Assembly (NCBI GenBank): GCA_016712505.1
Contig: JADJQY010000008.1
Span: forward strand, 124,001-188,000
Direction of reading: 5' to 3'
DNA length: 64,000 nucleotides
From: Candidatus Eiseniibacteriota bacterium
GTDB taxonomy: Bacteria > Eisenbacteria > RBG-16-71-46 > CAIMUX01
Shown: positions 41,307 to 48,905 of the stretch, piece after piece
Position numbering within the stretch: the first letter of the stretch is position 1
Layout of the letters: each line of letters begins with the position of its first letter
Program-made: the position numbers and the translations under genes
The notes under the pieces: generated by a model
Told to the model about the DNA's origin: nothing
The model's input: only the letters and a program-made list of their open reading frames with translations
Databases searched by the model: none

Positions 41307-42455
41307 GTGAACCGACCGCGCAACTCCGCCTTTGCCAGTCTCGCCACGTACCCCTTCGTTCGCCTCGATGAGGCGAAGGCCGAGGCCCGCGGACGCGGCA
41401 TCCAGCTGATCGACTTCTCGATCGGTGACCCGCACGAGGAGACTCCCGAGCGGATTCGCGCGCGCCTCCTCGCCTCGGTTCCGCGGCGCAGCTCCTATCC
41501 CGCAGCGGCCGGCACACCGGCCTTGCGCCGTGCCGTCGCTGACTGGATCGCCGGCCGGTATCAGGTGGATGTCGACCCCGAAGCTCACCTCCTCCCCTGC
41601 AACGGGTCGAAGGAGGCGGTCTACCTGATCCACCAGGCAGTGATCGATCCGACGAGTGATCGCCGTGTGGTGCTGATCCCCGATCCCGCCTACCCGGTGT
41701 ACGAGATCGCGACCCGATTTGCCGGGGGAGAGCCCGTCCCGGTGCCTCTCGTGCCGGAACTTGGGTTCCTGCCCGATCTTTCGGCGCTTCCGCCGGAGCT
41801 GCTGGCCCGCACCGCGCTTTGCTGGATCAACTACCCCAACAATCCCACCGGTGCCGTGGCGGGACCGGAGTTCTACTCCGCGATCCTCGACCTGGCTCGC
41901 CGGCACGGATTCTGGCTGGCCTCGGACGAGGCGTACTCCGAGATCTGGTTCGATCACGCGCCGCGGGGCGCGATCGAGTTCGGATTGGAGAATCTGCTGG
42001 TTTTCCAGACTCTGTCGAAGCGTTCCGCGATGACCGGTTATCGCAGCGGGTTCATCGCCGGGGACCCCGAGATGATCGCCCTCCTGCGAAAGATCAGGCC
42101 GTCGCAGGGTGTGGCGACCCCCGCCTTCGTTCAGGAGGCGGCGATCGAGGCCTGGTCGGATGAGGAGCACGTTGCCGATCAGCGCAGGATCTACGCCGAG
42201 AAGCGCGAGATCTTGCTGCCACTGCTGCGGCGAAAGGGACTTCGGATCGGCGGCACTCAGGCCACCTTCTACCTCTGGTTCGCGACCCCCCGAGGGAGTT
42301 CGGAAGCGTTTGCTCGAGAGTTGCTCGAGCAGGGTGTGGTGGTCACCCCGGGCAACTACTTCGGGGCGGCCGGAGAGGGCTGGGTGAGAATGGCGCTCGT
42401 TCCGACCCGCGAAGAGTGTGAGCGCGCGGCTCAGATCCTGGAGTCCGCGCTGTGA
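41307..42455 (+). CDS. dapC: N-succinyldiaminopimelate aminotransferase (class I/II)
   Basis: 382 aa from GTG 41307 (GAGAAAGGA upstream). PLP fold-type I aminotransferase: IDFSIGDPHEE, NGSKEAVYL, INYPNNPTG, ASDEAYSEIWF, and the Schiff-base Lys in FQTLSKRSAMTGYRSGF. The C-terminal Arg region is VRMALVPTREE. In the cytoplasm it makes N-succinyl-LL-DAP from the ketone made after DapD. The operon with dapE and dapD supports DapC over other aspartate-family aminotransferases. Confidence 0.92.
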   Translation: MNRPRNSAFASLATYPFVRLDEAKAEARGRGIQLIDFSIGDPHEETPERIRARLLASVPRRSSYPAAAGTPALRRAVADWIAGRYQVDVDPEAHLLPCNGSKEAVYLIHQAVIDPTSDRRVVLIPDPAYPVYEIATRFAGGEPVPVPLVPELGFLPDLSALPPELLARTALCWINYPNNPTGAVAGPEFYSAILDLARRHGFWLASDEAYSEIWFDHAPRGAIEFGLENLLVFQTLSKRSAMTGYRSGFIAGDPEMIALLRKIRPSQGVATPAFVQEAAIEAWSDEEHVADQRRIYAEKREILLPLLRRKGLRIGGTQATFYLWFATPRGSSEAFARELLEQGVVVTPGNYFGAAGEGWVRMALVPTREECERAAQILESAL

Positions 42456-43276
42456 GCAACTGGGATCAGGTGCGAGCACAGGTGGAAGCCGCCTGGGCCG
42501 ACCCGGGCCGGCGCAGCGAGCCGGCAACCCGCGAGGCGGTCGACGCCGTGCTGGCCGGGCTCGACTGCGGACAACTCCGGGTGTGTGAAAGGCCGACCGA
42601 GGAGTGGGTGACCCACGCCTGGATCAAGCAAGCAATCCTGCTCTACTTCGGGCAGCGGTCGATCGAGGAGATCGAAATCGGTCCCTTCCACTTCCGCGAC
42701 AAGATTCCGCTCAAGCATGCGGCCCGGGAGCAGCAGATTCGGGTGGTGCCGCCGGCCACGATCCGATTCGGCGCGTTCCTGGAGCCGGGAGTGATCTGCA
42801 TGCCCTCCTACGTCAATGTGGGGGCCTGGGTCGGAGCAGGATCGATGGTCGACACCTGGGCCACCGTCGGGAGTTGTGCGCAGGTCGGGCGCAACGTCCA
42901 CCTCTCCGGCGGGGTGGGGATCGGAGGGGTGCTCGAGCCGCCGCAGGCGAGCCCGGTGATCATCGAGGACCATGCATTCCTAGGGTCGCGGGCGATCGTG
43001 GTCGAGGGGGTCCGGGTCAGTGAGGGGGCGGTGTTGGGGGCCGGAGTGGTGCTGACCGCCTCCACACCGATCGTCGACGTGCGTGGGGCCGAGGCGGTCA
43101 CCTCACGTTGCCTGGTCCCGCCCCGCGCGGTGGTGATCCCGGGCACGATGCCGAAGCGCTTTCCCGCCGGGGAGTATCAAGTGCCCTGCGCATTGATCAT
43201 CGGAGAGCGCAGCGCTTCGACCGACGCGAAGACTTCGCTGAACCAGGTGCTGCGCGAGTTCCCCGGTGTGGCCTGA
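42452..43276 (+). CDS. dapD: Tetrahydrodipicolinate N-succinyltransferase
   Basis: 274 aa from GTG 42452, overlapping dapC by 4 nt. An N-terminal helical domain (EPATREAVDAVLAGLD; WVTHAWIKQAILLYF) precedes a left-handed beta-helix with hexapeptide repeats (PSYVNVGAWVGAGSMVDT, ATVGSCAQVGRNVHLSG, VIIEDHAFLGSRAIVVEG) and the DapD-typical GGVLEPPQASPVI. It uses succinyl-CoA. Together the three genes encode the succinylase branch to meso-DAP, linking to the peptidoglycan genes elsewhere in the window. Confidence 0.95.
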   Translation: MSNWDQVRAQVEAAWADPGRRSEPATREAVDAVLAGLDCGQLRVCERPTEEWVTHAWIKQAILLYFGQRSIEEIEIGPFHFRDKIPLKHAAREQQIRVVPPATIRFGAFLEPGVICMPSYVNVGAWVGAGSMVDTWATVGSCAQVGRNVHLSGGVGIGGVLEPPQASPVIIEDHAFLGSRAIVVEGVRVSEGAVLGAGVVLTASTPIVDVRGAEAVTSRCLVPPRAVVIPGTMPKRFPAGEYQVPCALIIGERSASTDAKTSLNQVLREFPGVA

Positions 43277-43310
43277 ATCCGGGTTACCAGCGGAAGCAAA
43301 GGAGAGACCC

Positions 43311-45893
43311 ATGGCCGATGCCCAGCCACTTGCGCTGACCCCGGACCAGCTCCGCTGGACCTGCGATCCCGGGCAATTCGGGTTCGAAAGCGCCGAGGAA
43401 CTTCCGATCGCCCCGGGGATCATCGGGCAGGAGCGCGCCATGGAGGCGATCCGACTTGGCGTGCGCATCCGGAGCAAGGGGCACAATATCTTCGTCTCCG
43501 GTCCGGCGGGGAGCGGCCGCGCCACGACCGTACGCCACCTCCTCGAGCAGATCGACTCCGGACGAGGGGCGCCGCCCGACCTGGTCTATGTGCACAACTT
43601 TCGCGAGCCGGACCACCCGGCGGCGCTCCTGCTGCCCGCCGGCCGGGGTCGCGAGCTGGAGCGCGAGCTGCGCGAGTTCGTGCTCGCCCTGCGGCGCGCC
43701 ATCCCGCAGATGTACGAGAGTGACGACTGGAAGCGCCGCCGCAAGGAGTTGATCGAGCTCCACGGCAACCAGGAGAAGGAGCAGGTGCGCACGCTCGAGA
43801 CACGTGTTCGCGAGGCCCAGTTCGCGCTGGTCCAGGTGCAGATGGGGCCATTCTCGCGTCCCGAGGTGGCGCCTTTGGTGGAGGGCGAACCGCGTCCGCT
43901 CGATCAGTTGGAGTCGCTCGCCGCGCAGGGAAAGTTCCCGGTGGAGGAACTGGCGCGACTGCGGCAGCTGTACGACGAACTCCGAACCCTGCTGGAGGAG
44001 ACGTTCAAGCAGGGGAGGGATGTCCATCGCCGGCTGAAGGAGGCACTGGCCAGGCTGGAGCAGGACTACGGCCGCCCCATCGTGGTGGAAGCGCTCGAGG
44101 ACATCAAGGAGTCGTTCTGCGACGCACGGCTCTCCCTCCACCTCGATCAGGTGCGGGATCAGATCCTGTCGAACCTGCGGCTCTTCATCGACAAGGAGCC
44201 GGAGGAGGGGGAGGAGCCTCCCCGGGTACCGCTCGAAGACGACGAGCGCTATCGACCGTTCCTGGTCAACGTCGTGGTCGACAATACCGGGATCACTCGC
44301 CCGCCGGTCGTGGTCGAGACGGCGCCGAACTACCGCAACCTCTTCGGCACGATCGAGAAGGTGGTCGACCGCACCGGACACTGGCGGACCGACTTCATGC
44401 ACATCCGCCCCGGAAGCGTGCTCCGCGCCAACGGAGGATTTCTCATCATCGACCTGATGGATGCCGCGGCCGAGCCGGGAGTCTGGGCGGCGCTGAAGCG
44501 CACGCTGCGGCATCAGCAGATCGACATTCAGAGTTTCGATCCCACCTATCTACTCTCGACCAGCGCGCTCAAGCCGGAACCGGTGCGAATCGACATCCGC
44601 GTCATCGCCCTGGGCGATGCCTACATGTACCACTACCTCTGGAGCGTCGATCCGGACTTCCGCAAGATCTTCAAGGTGAAGGCGGAGTTCGACACCGTCA
44701 TGCCGCGCGACGCGGCATCGATCATTCGCTACGCCAGCTTCATCCGCAATGTCTGCGCCGAGGAAGGTCTGGTTCACCCGGACCGGAGCGGGGTCGCCGC
44801 GTTGATCGAGCATGGCGTGCGCCTCGCCGGACAGGGGGGGAAGCTCTCGACCCGCTTCAGCGAGCTGGCCGATCTGTTGCGCGAGGCCTCGTACTGGGCG
44901 GAGCTGGAAGGGGCGACCGTGGCCACCCGGGTCATCGTCGAGCGGGCGCTGCGGGAGAGGGAGCGCCGGCACCGCGTCCCCGAAGAGAAGATGCAGGAGT
45001 TGATCGAGGACGGCACCATCCGGATCGAGACGGTGGGCGGCGTGATCGGCCAGGTGAACGGCCTCTCGGTGTTCGATCTCGGCGACCACCGCTTCGGCAA
45101 GCCCACTCGCATCACCGCGCAATGCTCGCTCGGGCAGGGGGGGCTGCTCTCGATCGAACGCGAAGCCGAACTCTCCGGGCGGAGCTTCAACAAGGCGATG
45201 CTCATCATCGAGGGCTTCTTTCGCGCCCGCTTCGGCCAGGACTATCCGATGAGCCTCACCGCCTCGATCGCCTTCGAGCAGTCGTACGGAGAAGTCGATG
45301 GGGATAGCGCCTCGGTGGCCGAGATCGTGGCCCTCGTTTCCGCCCTGGCCGAGCTGCCGGTGCGGCAGGAACTCGCGGTGACCGGCTCTGCCGACCAGGT
45401 TGGTCACACCCAGCCAATCGGAGGGGTCAACGAGAAGGTCGAAGGGTTCTTCGAAGTCTGTCGCGCCCGCGGGCTCACCGGAACCCAGGGCGTGGTGTTA
45501 CCGCGGGAGAATGTCCAAGATCTGCAGCTCCACTCGGACGTGGTCGAGGCGGTGCGGGCCGGGCAGTTCCATGTCTACGCCGCTTCCAGCGTCGAAGAAG
45601 CGATCGAACTTCTGCTCGGGGTCAAGATCGGACAGCGTGCGGAGGATGGCCTCTATGAGGAGAACTCCGTCTTCGGCCGGGTCCAGGATCGCGTGCACTA
45701 CTATGCGGAGCGGATGCGCGAGTTCGGCAAGCCGCCGGACGGACCGGAGGGCCTGCCTCCGGGCGGTGAGGGCGGGCATACGCCGCACCCAGACCCTGGC
45801 TCTCCCGCAACGGACCCCCCGCCCTCGAATCCCGAGGGTTCGGATCCTGCCTCGCCGGCTGACGGCCATGGGGCCGAGCCGGCCACACCCTAG
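43311..45893 (+). CDS. LonB-like ATP-dependent protease (S16, COG1067 type)
   Basis: 860 aa from ATG 43311 (AAAGGAG upstream). The N-terminal nucleotide loop reads VSGPAGSGRATTV, with Arg where Lys is usual, common in this branch. A coiled-coil insertion (about 130-275) interrupts the AAA+ module; Walker B/sensor parts are GGFLIIDLMDA and KPEPVRIDIRVIALGD. The S16 protease domain shows the catalytic Ser in EVDGDSASVAEIV and Lys in PIGGVNEKVEGFFE. The last 75 residues are Pro/Gly/Ser-rich and probably disordered. No transmembrane helix, so cytosolic. The stop codon is in the first copy of a 17-bp tandem repeat. Confidence 0.93.
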   Translation: MADAQPLALTPDQLRWTCDPGQFGFESAEELPIAPGIIGQERAMEAIRLGVRIRSKGHNIFVSGPAGSGRATTVRHLLEQIDSGRGAPPDLVYVHNFREPDHPAALLLPAGRGRELERELREFVLALRRAIPQMYESDDWKRRRKELIELHGNQEKEQVRTLETRVREAQFALVQVQMGPFSRPEVAPLVEGEPRPLDQLESLAAQGKFPVEELARLRQLYDELRTLLEETFKQGRDVHRRLKEALARLEQDYGRPIVVEALEDIKESFCDARLSLHLDQVRDQILSNLRLFIDKEPEEGEEPPRVPLEDDERYRPFLVNVVVDNTGITRPPVVVETAPNYRNLFGTIEKVVDRTGHWRTDFMHIRPGSVLRANGGFLIIDLMDAAAEPGVWAALKRTLRHQQIDIQSFDPTYLLSTSALKPEPVRIDIRVIALGDAYMYHYLWSVDPDFRKIFKVKAEFDTVMPRDAASIIRYASFIRNVCAEEGLVHPDRSGVAALIEHGVRLAGQGGKLSTRFSELADLLREASYWAELEGATVATRVIVERALRERERRHRVPEEKMQELIEDGTIRIETVGGVIGQVNGLSVFDLGDHRFGKPTRITAQCSLGQGGLLSIEREAELSGRSFNKAMLIIEGFFRARFGQDYPMSLTASIAFEQSYGEVDGDSASVAEIVALVSALAELPVRQELAVTGSADQVGHTQPIGGVNEKVEGFFEVCRARGLTGTQGVVLPRENVQDLQLHSDVVEAVRAGQFHVYAASSVEEAIELLLGVKIGQRAEDGLYEENSVFGRVQDRVHYYAERMREFGKPPDGPEGLPPGGEGGHTPHPDPGSPATDPPPSNPEGSDPASPADGHGAEPATP

Positions 45894-45955
45894 ACCCAGC
45901 CACACCCTAGACCCAGCCACACCCTAGACCCAGCCACACCCTAGACCCAGCCACA
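45882..45955 (+). repeat. 17-bp tandem repeat, 4.3 copies, over the Lon-like stop codon
   Basis: GCCACACCCTAGACCCA in four perfect copies plus GCCACA. Each contains TAG; because 17 is not a multiple of three, the copies place TAG at 45891, 45908, 45925 and 45942, covering all three frames. Confidence 0.95.
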
Positions 45956-45989
45956 GGGAGCAGCGCTCCCCGAACGAAAGGACCCCGGC

Positions 45990-46489
45990 ATGTTGACGAA
46001 GGACCAGTTCCTGGCCATGGTGGACGACGAGACCCGCATCCTGAAGCACCTGCACGGAAAGCTCTCGCCGGCGAATGCCGGCTTTCGGCCGAGTCCGCAG
46101 CAGCGCTCGACCCTGGAGCTCCTCCGCTACCTCTCGATGTGCGGATCCGCCGCCGCGCGAGCGATGGTGGACAACGGCTGGACGGCGTATGCCGCCATCA
46201 AGGAGCGAGCCGACGGCATGACCTTCGAGCAGTTCCCCGAGGCGCTCGACCGGCAGTCGGCGGAGATCCACGCGATTCTAGCCGACCTCACCGAGGCGGA
46301 CCTTCGGGATCGCACCGCCACCTATCCCACGGGGAGGTCCTGCCCCTCGGATTCGCACTCGTCATGAGCGTATCGCGCTGGCTCACCGCCTACCGGATGC
46401 AGCTCTTCCTCTACGCCAAGTCGACCGACGCTCCCGACCTCAACACCGCGAACCTCTGGGGCGGACGCGATCCCCAACCCAAGGCCTGA
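45990..46489 (+). CDS. DinB-like four-helix protein, apparent one-base frameshift
   Basis: From ATG 45990 the frame reads through MLTKDQFLAMVDDETRIL, LEQFPEAL-like and DRQSAEIHAILADLTEADL segments, then breaks after YPTG. Adding one G to the GGGG run at 46331-46334 continues it as GEVLPLGFALVMSVSRWL ... LYAKSTDAPDLNTANLWGG to a stop at 46489, giving about 166 aa. Helical pattern, size and the DAPDLNTANLW end resemble DinB/DUF1569-type proteins, which often bind a divalent metal through three His; only one His is obvious here. Family call is moderate; function unknown. Confidence 0.65.
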
Positions 46490-46512
46490 GCGGCGCGATG
46501 ACCTGATCGCCG

Positions 46513-46562
46513 CTGGCCAGTTTGCGGCGTTGCGGGTCCACCGCACCGCCGCAAACTTCCAG
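46513..46562. terminator. Bidirectional terminator-like inverted repeat
   Basis: CTGG-cc-AGTTTGCGGCG pairs with CGCCGCAAACT-t-CCAG, an 11-bp perfect core plus 4 bp, enclosing a second small stem (TGCGG / CCGCA). Lies between the convergent DinB-like and tagged secreted protein genes. Confidence 0.7.
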
Positions 46563-46572
46563 CGTCCGCCGG

Positions 46573-47499
46573 CTAACGGAAAATCGCCTTGATCCCGCCC
46601 CAGGTGGTTCCCCGGGTCGCGACCGGTGCGCACGGCGTCGCCTCACAGGGGAAGTTCGAGCCGTAGAACGTGCCACCCAGGTCGAGGCAGTCGCAGAGCC
46701 GCTCGACCACGCACGATCCGTCCGGGAGGCAGCAGGCGCCCGCCGCTTCTCCCGGCGGACAGGGGAGCGGCTCGCAGGGAACGTCGTCCCCGGCGTAGAC
46801 GCCGTTCTGCTCCGCGCAGATCGCGGATTCGACCACCACGCAGGTGCAGCCGAAGCAACAAGCGCCGGTGACGATCTGCACCGTTGGGCAGATCACCACC
46901 CCTGGCTGATCGAATCCAAGTTCTCCGAAGCCCGCGACCTCATCGAGGACCGAGGGGACGCTATCGTCGGCGAAGTAGCCTCCCTGCGTCGGGTGCGGCG
47001 TCACCCGAAAGCTCGTCGGCTGAGGGGAGTAGTAGTTGTAGCCCAGGAACCAGTAGACGGGCGTGAGCGAGTCGGTACGTGGGGTGTTCCAGGTGAGCGC
47101 TGTCCCCTCTCCGCTTTCGGGCCAACTACCGGTAGTGAGTTCGAAATCCGCGCAGCCTTCGCCGTAGATCAAGAGGACGCCATCCGCGGGGTACTCGATG
47201 CCGAACGACAGCCCGGCGAGGCGTGGTGTCGCTTCGGTCGCGAAGGCAGCGAAAACACCAAACAGGATGTACGAGGGGCCGTCGTGACGGGCGTCCGCCT
47301 CCGCGCAGGAGGCAAGCGGCAGACACTCGGTTGGATGCGCGCAGACGTAGTTCACATCCTCGGTGCAGAGGGAACTCTGCGCCGTCGGGGGGACGTGGAC
47401 GACCAGCGTTCCTCCGGCGTTGACTCCGGCGGTCGCGACCTGGCCGCAAAACAACGCCGCTGCGGCTACGAGAGTTGATCCAATCCATCGGATTCGCAT
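46573..47499 (-). CDS. Secreted Cys-rich protein with GACC repeats and TTWGGIKAIFR C-terminal tag
   Basis: 308 aa from ATG 47499 (AGGAGG 7 nt upstream). Signal peptide: WIGSTLVAAAALFCGQVATA. A beta-rich domain (about 20-210) is followed by two Cys-rich repeats, GACCFGCTCVVVESAICAEQ and GACCLPDGSCVVERLCDC, each continuing to a GxYxG or GTFYG turn and a final C-x-x-x-P-C. The protein ends CAPVATRGTTWGGIKAIFR, the same short ending as the protein at 18330-19304. Between tag and signal peptide no enzyme motif is visible. Divergent from the DegT gene. Presumed extracellular or surface structural protein; function unknown. Confidence 0.85.
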   Translation of the reverse strand: MRIRWIGSTLVAAAALFCGQVATAGVNAGGTLVVHVPPTAQSSLCTEDVNYVCAHPTECLPLASCAEADARHDGPSYILFGVFAAFATEATPRLAGLSFGIEYPADGVLLIYGEGCADFELTTGSWPESGEGTALTWNTPRTDSLTPVYWFLGYNYYSPQPTSFRVTPHPTQGGYFADDSVPSVLDEVAGFGELGFDQPGVVICPTVQIVTGACCFGCTCVVVESAICAEQNGVYAGDDVPCEPLPCPPGEAAGACCLPDGSCVVERLCDCLDLGGTFYGSNFPCEATPCAPVATRGTTWGGIKAIFR

Positions 47500-47771
47500 G
47501 GCATTTCCTCCTACGCGGTTCAGTTTCGGCGGTCGGGTGGGCAACGCGACGGCTCCGTTGCAGCCGCGCTACCTGCTTCAGGAGGGGGCGCAAAGAGTCT
47601 ACGCTCGGCCTTCCCCCCTGGCAAAGGCTCAGGGCCGGGTTCCCGGGAAAAATAGTCCGAGATCTCCCGGCCGGAGGTCGATACCCTAAGCGGATGCTGC
47701 GGACGGATCCCCGTCCCCTACCAGACAGGCAGAACCGGCCGGCGGTCGGTCAGAGTCGAAGGAGTGCGTGC

Positions 47772-48887
47772 GTGAGTCAGCCGATCAGTCTCTCCGGGCC
47801 GGACATCTCTCAGGCCGAAATCGATGCGGTAGTGGCGGTTCTCAAGACGCCGCACCTCTCGCTGGGGCCGAAGGTGCCGGCCTTCGAGGAGTGCTTTACC
47901 CGTCGTCTCGGCGTGAAGCACGCCATCGCGCTGTCGAGCGGAACCTCGGGGCTCCACCTGATCTGGCGGGCGATGGAGATCCAGCCGGGCGACGAGGTGA
48001 TCACCACCCCGTTTTCCTTCATTGCCTCGTCGAACAGCTTCCTGTTCGAAGGGGCGCGGCCGGTCTTCGTCGACGTCGATCCGAACACCTGGCAGATCGA
48101 CCACTCGCGGATCGAAGCGGCGATCACGCCGAAGACCCGAGCCATCCTGCCCGTGGATGTATTCGGGTCGATCCCCGAGATGGACTCGATCAACGCGGTG
48201 GCCAAAGAGCACGGTCTGCACGTGCTCGAGGACTCCTGCGAGGCCCTCGGCTCCACCTACAAGGGGCGCCCGGCCGGCACGCTGGCCGACGCCGGCTGCT
48301 TCGGTTTCTATCCCAACAAGCAGATGACCACCGGCGAGGGCGGGATGGTCGTGACCGACAACGATGAGATCGCCTTCCGCGTGCGCTCGATGCGCAACCA
48401 GGGGCGGGACCCGGACGCCGGCTGGTTGCAGCATGCCCGACTGGGGTTCAACTTCCGTCTGCCGGACATCAACTGCGCGCTGGGGATCGCGCAGATGAAC
48501 CGCCTGGACGAGATCCTTGCCCGGAGGGATCGCGTGGCCCAGATGTACATCGAGCGACTCAAGGGCGAACCGCGGATCTCGATGCAGCTCGTTCCGGGCG
48601 ACATCCAGATGAGCTGGTTCGTTTTCGTGGTCCGGCTCGACGATCACTACAGCCAGAGTGACCGCGACGCCATTCTCGGCCGGTTGCGCGATGCGCAGAT
48701 CGCCTGCAGCAACTACTTCACGCCGATCCACCTCCAGCCGTTCTACCAGCGGGACTATGGACTCCGGGCGGGGGACTTCCCGGTCACCGAGAACCTCTCG
48801 GCCCGGACGGTGGCGCTTCCGTTCCACAACGGACTCACGGCGGCGGATATCGATCGGGTCGTGGAGACCTTTCGAAAGCTGCTCTAG
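47772..48887 (+). CDS. DegT/DnrJ/EryC1/StrS-family sugar aminotransferase
   Basis: 371 aa from GTG 47772 (AAGGAG 7 nt upstream). PLP fold-type I: ALSSGTSGLHLIW, GDEVITTPFSF, FVDVDPNTWQID, LEDSCEALGSTYKGRPAG, the Schiff-base Lys in CFGFYPNKQMTTGEGG, and the C-terminal HLQPFYQRDYG. These enzymes aminate nucleotide-linked keto-sugars for O-antigen or capsule. No other sugar-nucleotide genes flank it, so the product is unknown. Confidence 0.93.
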   Translation: MSQPISLSGPDISQAEIDAVVAVLKTPHLSLGPKVPAFEECFTRRLGVKHAIALSSGTSGLHLIWRAMEIQPGDEVITTPFSFIASSNSFLFEGARPVFVDVDPNTWQIDHSRIEAAITPKTRAILPVDVFGSIPEMDSINAVAKEHGLHVLEDSCEALGSTYKGRPAGTLADAGCFGFYPNKQMTTGEGGMVVTDNDEIAFRVRSMRNQGRDPDAGWLQHARLGFNFRLPDINCALGIAQMNRLDEILARRDRVAQMYIERLKGEPRISMQLVPGDIQMSWFVFVVRLDDHYSQSDRDAILGRLRDAQIACSNYFTPIHLQPFYQRDYGLRAGDFPVTENLSARTVALPFHNGLTAADIDRVVETFRKLL

Positions 48888-48905
48888 CAGTCCGTCAGCG
48901 CACGA

